From the NCBI GenBank assembly GCA_019090185.1, contig JAHRWJ010000122.1:1-7078 (forward strand): a stretch of 7,078 nucleotides of DNA, written 5' to 3'. This DNA comes from Immundisolibacteraceae bacterium (GTDB lineage: Bacteria > Pseudomonadota > Gammaproteobacteria > Immundisolibacterales > Immundisolibacteraceae). Positions within the stretch are counted from its first letter, which is position 1. Each line of letters opens with the position of its first letter. The position numbers were made by a program, and so were the translations under genes. The notes under the pieces were generated by a model. The model made no database searches and was not told the origin of the DNA. It saw only the letters and a list, made by a program, of their open reading frames with translations. Positions 6,478 through 7,078 of this stretch are shown here, one piece after another.

Positions 6478-7043
6478 TGAACTCTTTTATGCTGTCAATG
6501 ATTCGGGCAATTTCCCAACCTATTCAGCGAATAAATCACCCCATGGGCTCCAGAACCATTCATTCCACCCGGTTTGCAGCGCTGATATTAATCGCCGGAC
6601 TACAGCCCCTGAACGCCGCACAGGCTGACATCGACCGCCTGTTTTTCACCCCCCAAGAGCGTCAACGGCTTAACCATATCCGCCAGGGTGGGGGCATCGA
6701 GTTTCAACCCACCGCAAGCCAAGGCCAAAACGCCATTAACACCATCACCGTTAACGGCACCCTGCAAAAACGAGGTGGCGGTTTTCGTGCGTGGCTTAAT
6801 CAAAAAGCGCTCGATGATGCCGATTTCAACCTGCCCGCTAACGTTGGCCGCCAACTCACTACTGAAGGAGGACTACCCCTGCAGCTGCCGGGCGGCCTGG
6901 CCGCAACCCCCAGAGTCGGTCAACAGGTGAATATAAAAAGCGGTGTTATCAGTGAGGCCTACCTACATCCTGACAGCCCCGCTGTTATTGAATCGGTATC
7001 CCCGGAGGGCGAATCAGGCCCGTCGGATGACGAACCGCTTTAA
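6477..7043 (+). CDS. Exported PilP/MshK/GspC-like periplasmic protein
   Basis: A 188-residue protein of no certain name, probably the periplasmic connector between platform and secretin, equivalent to PilP, MshK or GspC. It has an export signal: hydrophobic core FAALILIAGL (33-42) and a likely signal-peptidase I site after AQA (48-50). No lipobox cysteine is present, unlike PilP lipoproteins. The mature part opens with DRLFFTPQERQRLNHIR (53-69), which recurs in uncharacterised proteins of MSHA-like clusters. A beta-rich core follows (VNGTLQKRGGGFRAWLNQK at 92-110; TPRVGQQVNIKSGVISEAY at 144-162), reminiscent of the small beta domain of PilP/GspC. The tail from about 170 is acidic, rich in proline and serine, and likely disordered. 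The start is uncertain: ATG 6477 overlaps the upstream stop (TGATG) but gives a long 32-residue lead before the core, while ATG 6543 would give a more ordinary 28-residue signal peptide. That a real exported gene is here is secure; the role is inferred from order and shape. Confidence 0.65.
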   Translation: MNSFMLSMIRAISQPIQRINHPMGSRTIHSTRFAALILIAGLQPLNAAQADIDRLFFTPQERQRLNHIRQGGGIEFQPTASQGQNAINTITVNGTLQKRGGGFRAWLNQKALDDADFNLPANVGRQLTTEGGLPLQLPGGLAATPRVGQQVNIKSGVISEAYLHPDSPAVIESVSPEGESGPSDDEPL

Positions 7044-7053
7044 GCCAGAACTA

Positions 7054-7078
7054 ATGAGCCAATTACCAAACCACACAC
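7054..7078 (+). CDS. possible start of the next gene, 3' partial
   Basis: ATG at 7054 opens MSQLPNHT and runs off the window end. It begins 10 bases after the preceding stop, matching the tight spacing of the operon, but only eight codons are visible and no strong ribosome-binding site precedes it. A short polar leader of this kind would be compatible with a prepilin gene, but nothing visible proves that. No terminator is seen between 7044 and 7078. Confidence 0.3.

Overview
The window is a slice of one densely packed plus-strand operon encoding the inner-membrane assembly platform of a type IV pilus-like machine, closest to the MSHA (mannose-sensitive haemagglutinin) branch of the type IV pilus / type II secretion superfamily. 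Moderate G+C, the gene families and the MshE/MshG-type ATPase and platform pair suggest a gammaproteobacterium, or possibly a betaproteobacterium. The genus cannot be fixed from sequence alone, and no ribosomal RNA or other taxonomic marker is present.

Layout, all on the + strand: (1) 1-1235, the 3' part of a gene for a single-pass membrane protein with periplasmic TPR repeats (MshN-like), whose start lies upstream of the window; (2) 1289-2977, the assembly ATPase (GspE/PilB family, MshE-like) with an N-terminal MshEN domain; (3) 2993-4195, the polytopic platform protein (GspF/PilC family, MshG-like); (4) 4199-5845, a 548-residue protein joining a PilM-like cytoplasmic half to a PilN-like periplasmic half through one membrane helix, which is the GspL layout; (5) 5848-6477, a PilO-like single-pass protein with a GTG start and a clear ribosome-binding site; (6) 6477-7043, an exported PilP/MshK/GspC-like periplasmic protein; (7) from 7054, a possible next gene cut off by the window end.

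Spacings between genes are 53, 15, 3, 2, -1 and 10 bases, so co-transcription and some translational coupling are likely. No promoter or terminator is visible; the transcript probably starts upstream and continues downstream. No stretch above 300 bases lacks a gene.

Expected teamwork, by analogy with studied T4P/T2SS machines: the MshE-like ATPase hydrolyses ATP under the membrane and drives the MshG-like platform; the PilM/PilN-like fusion and the PilO-like protein form the ring or scaffold around it; the PilP/MshK-like protein and the MshN-like TPR protein link the platform across the periplasm to an outer-membrane secretin. Secretin, pilins, prepilin peptidase and any retraction ATPase are absent from the window. 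The least characterised parts are proteins 4-6, which fit a recurring proteobacterial set that is usually annotated only as hypothetical. The ATPase also shows substitutions at several consensus positions of its c-di-GMP-binding motif. I see no evidence of a wholly new class of system.
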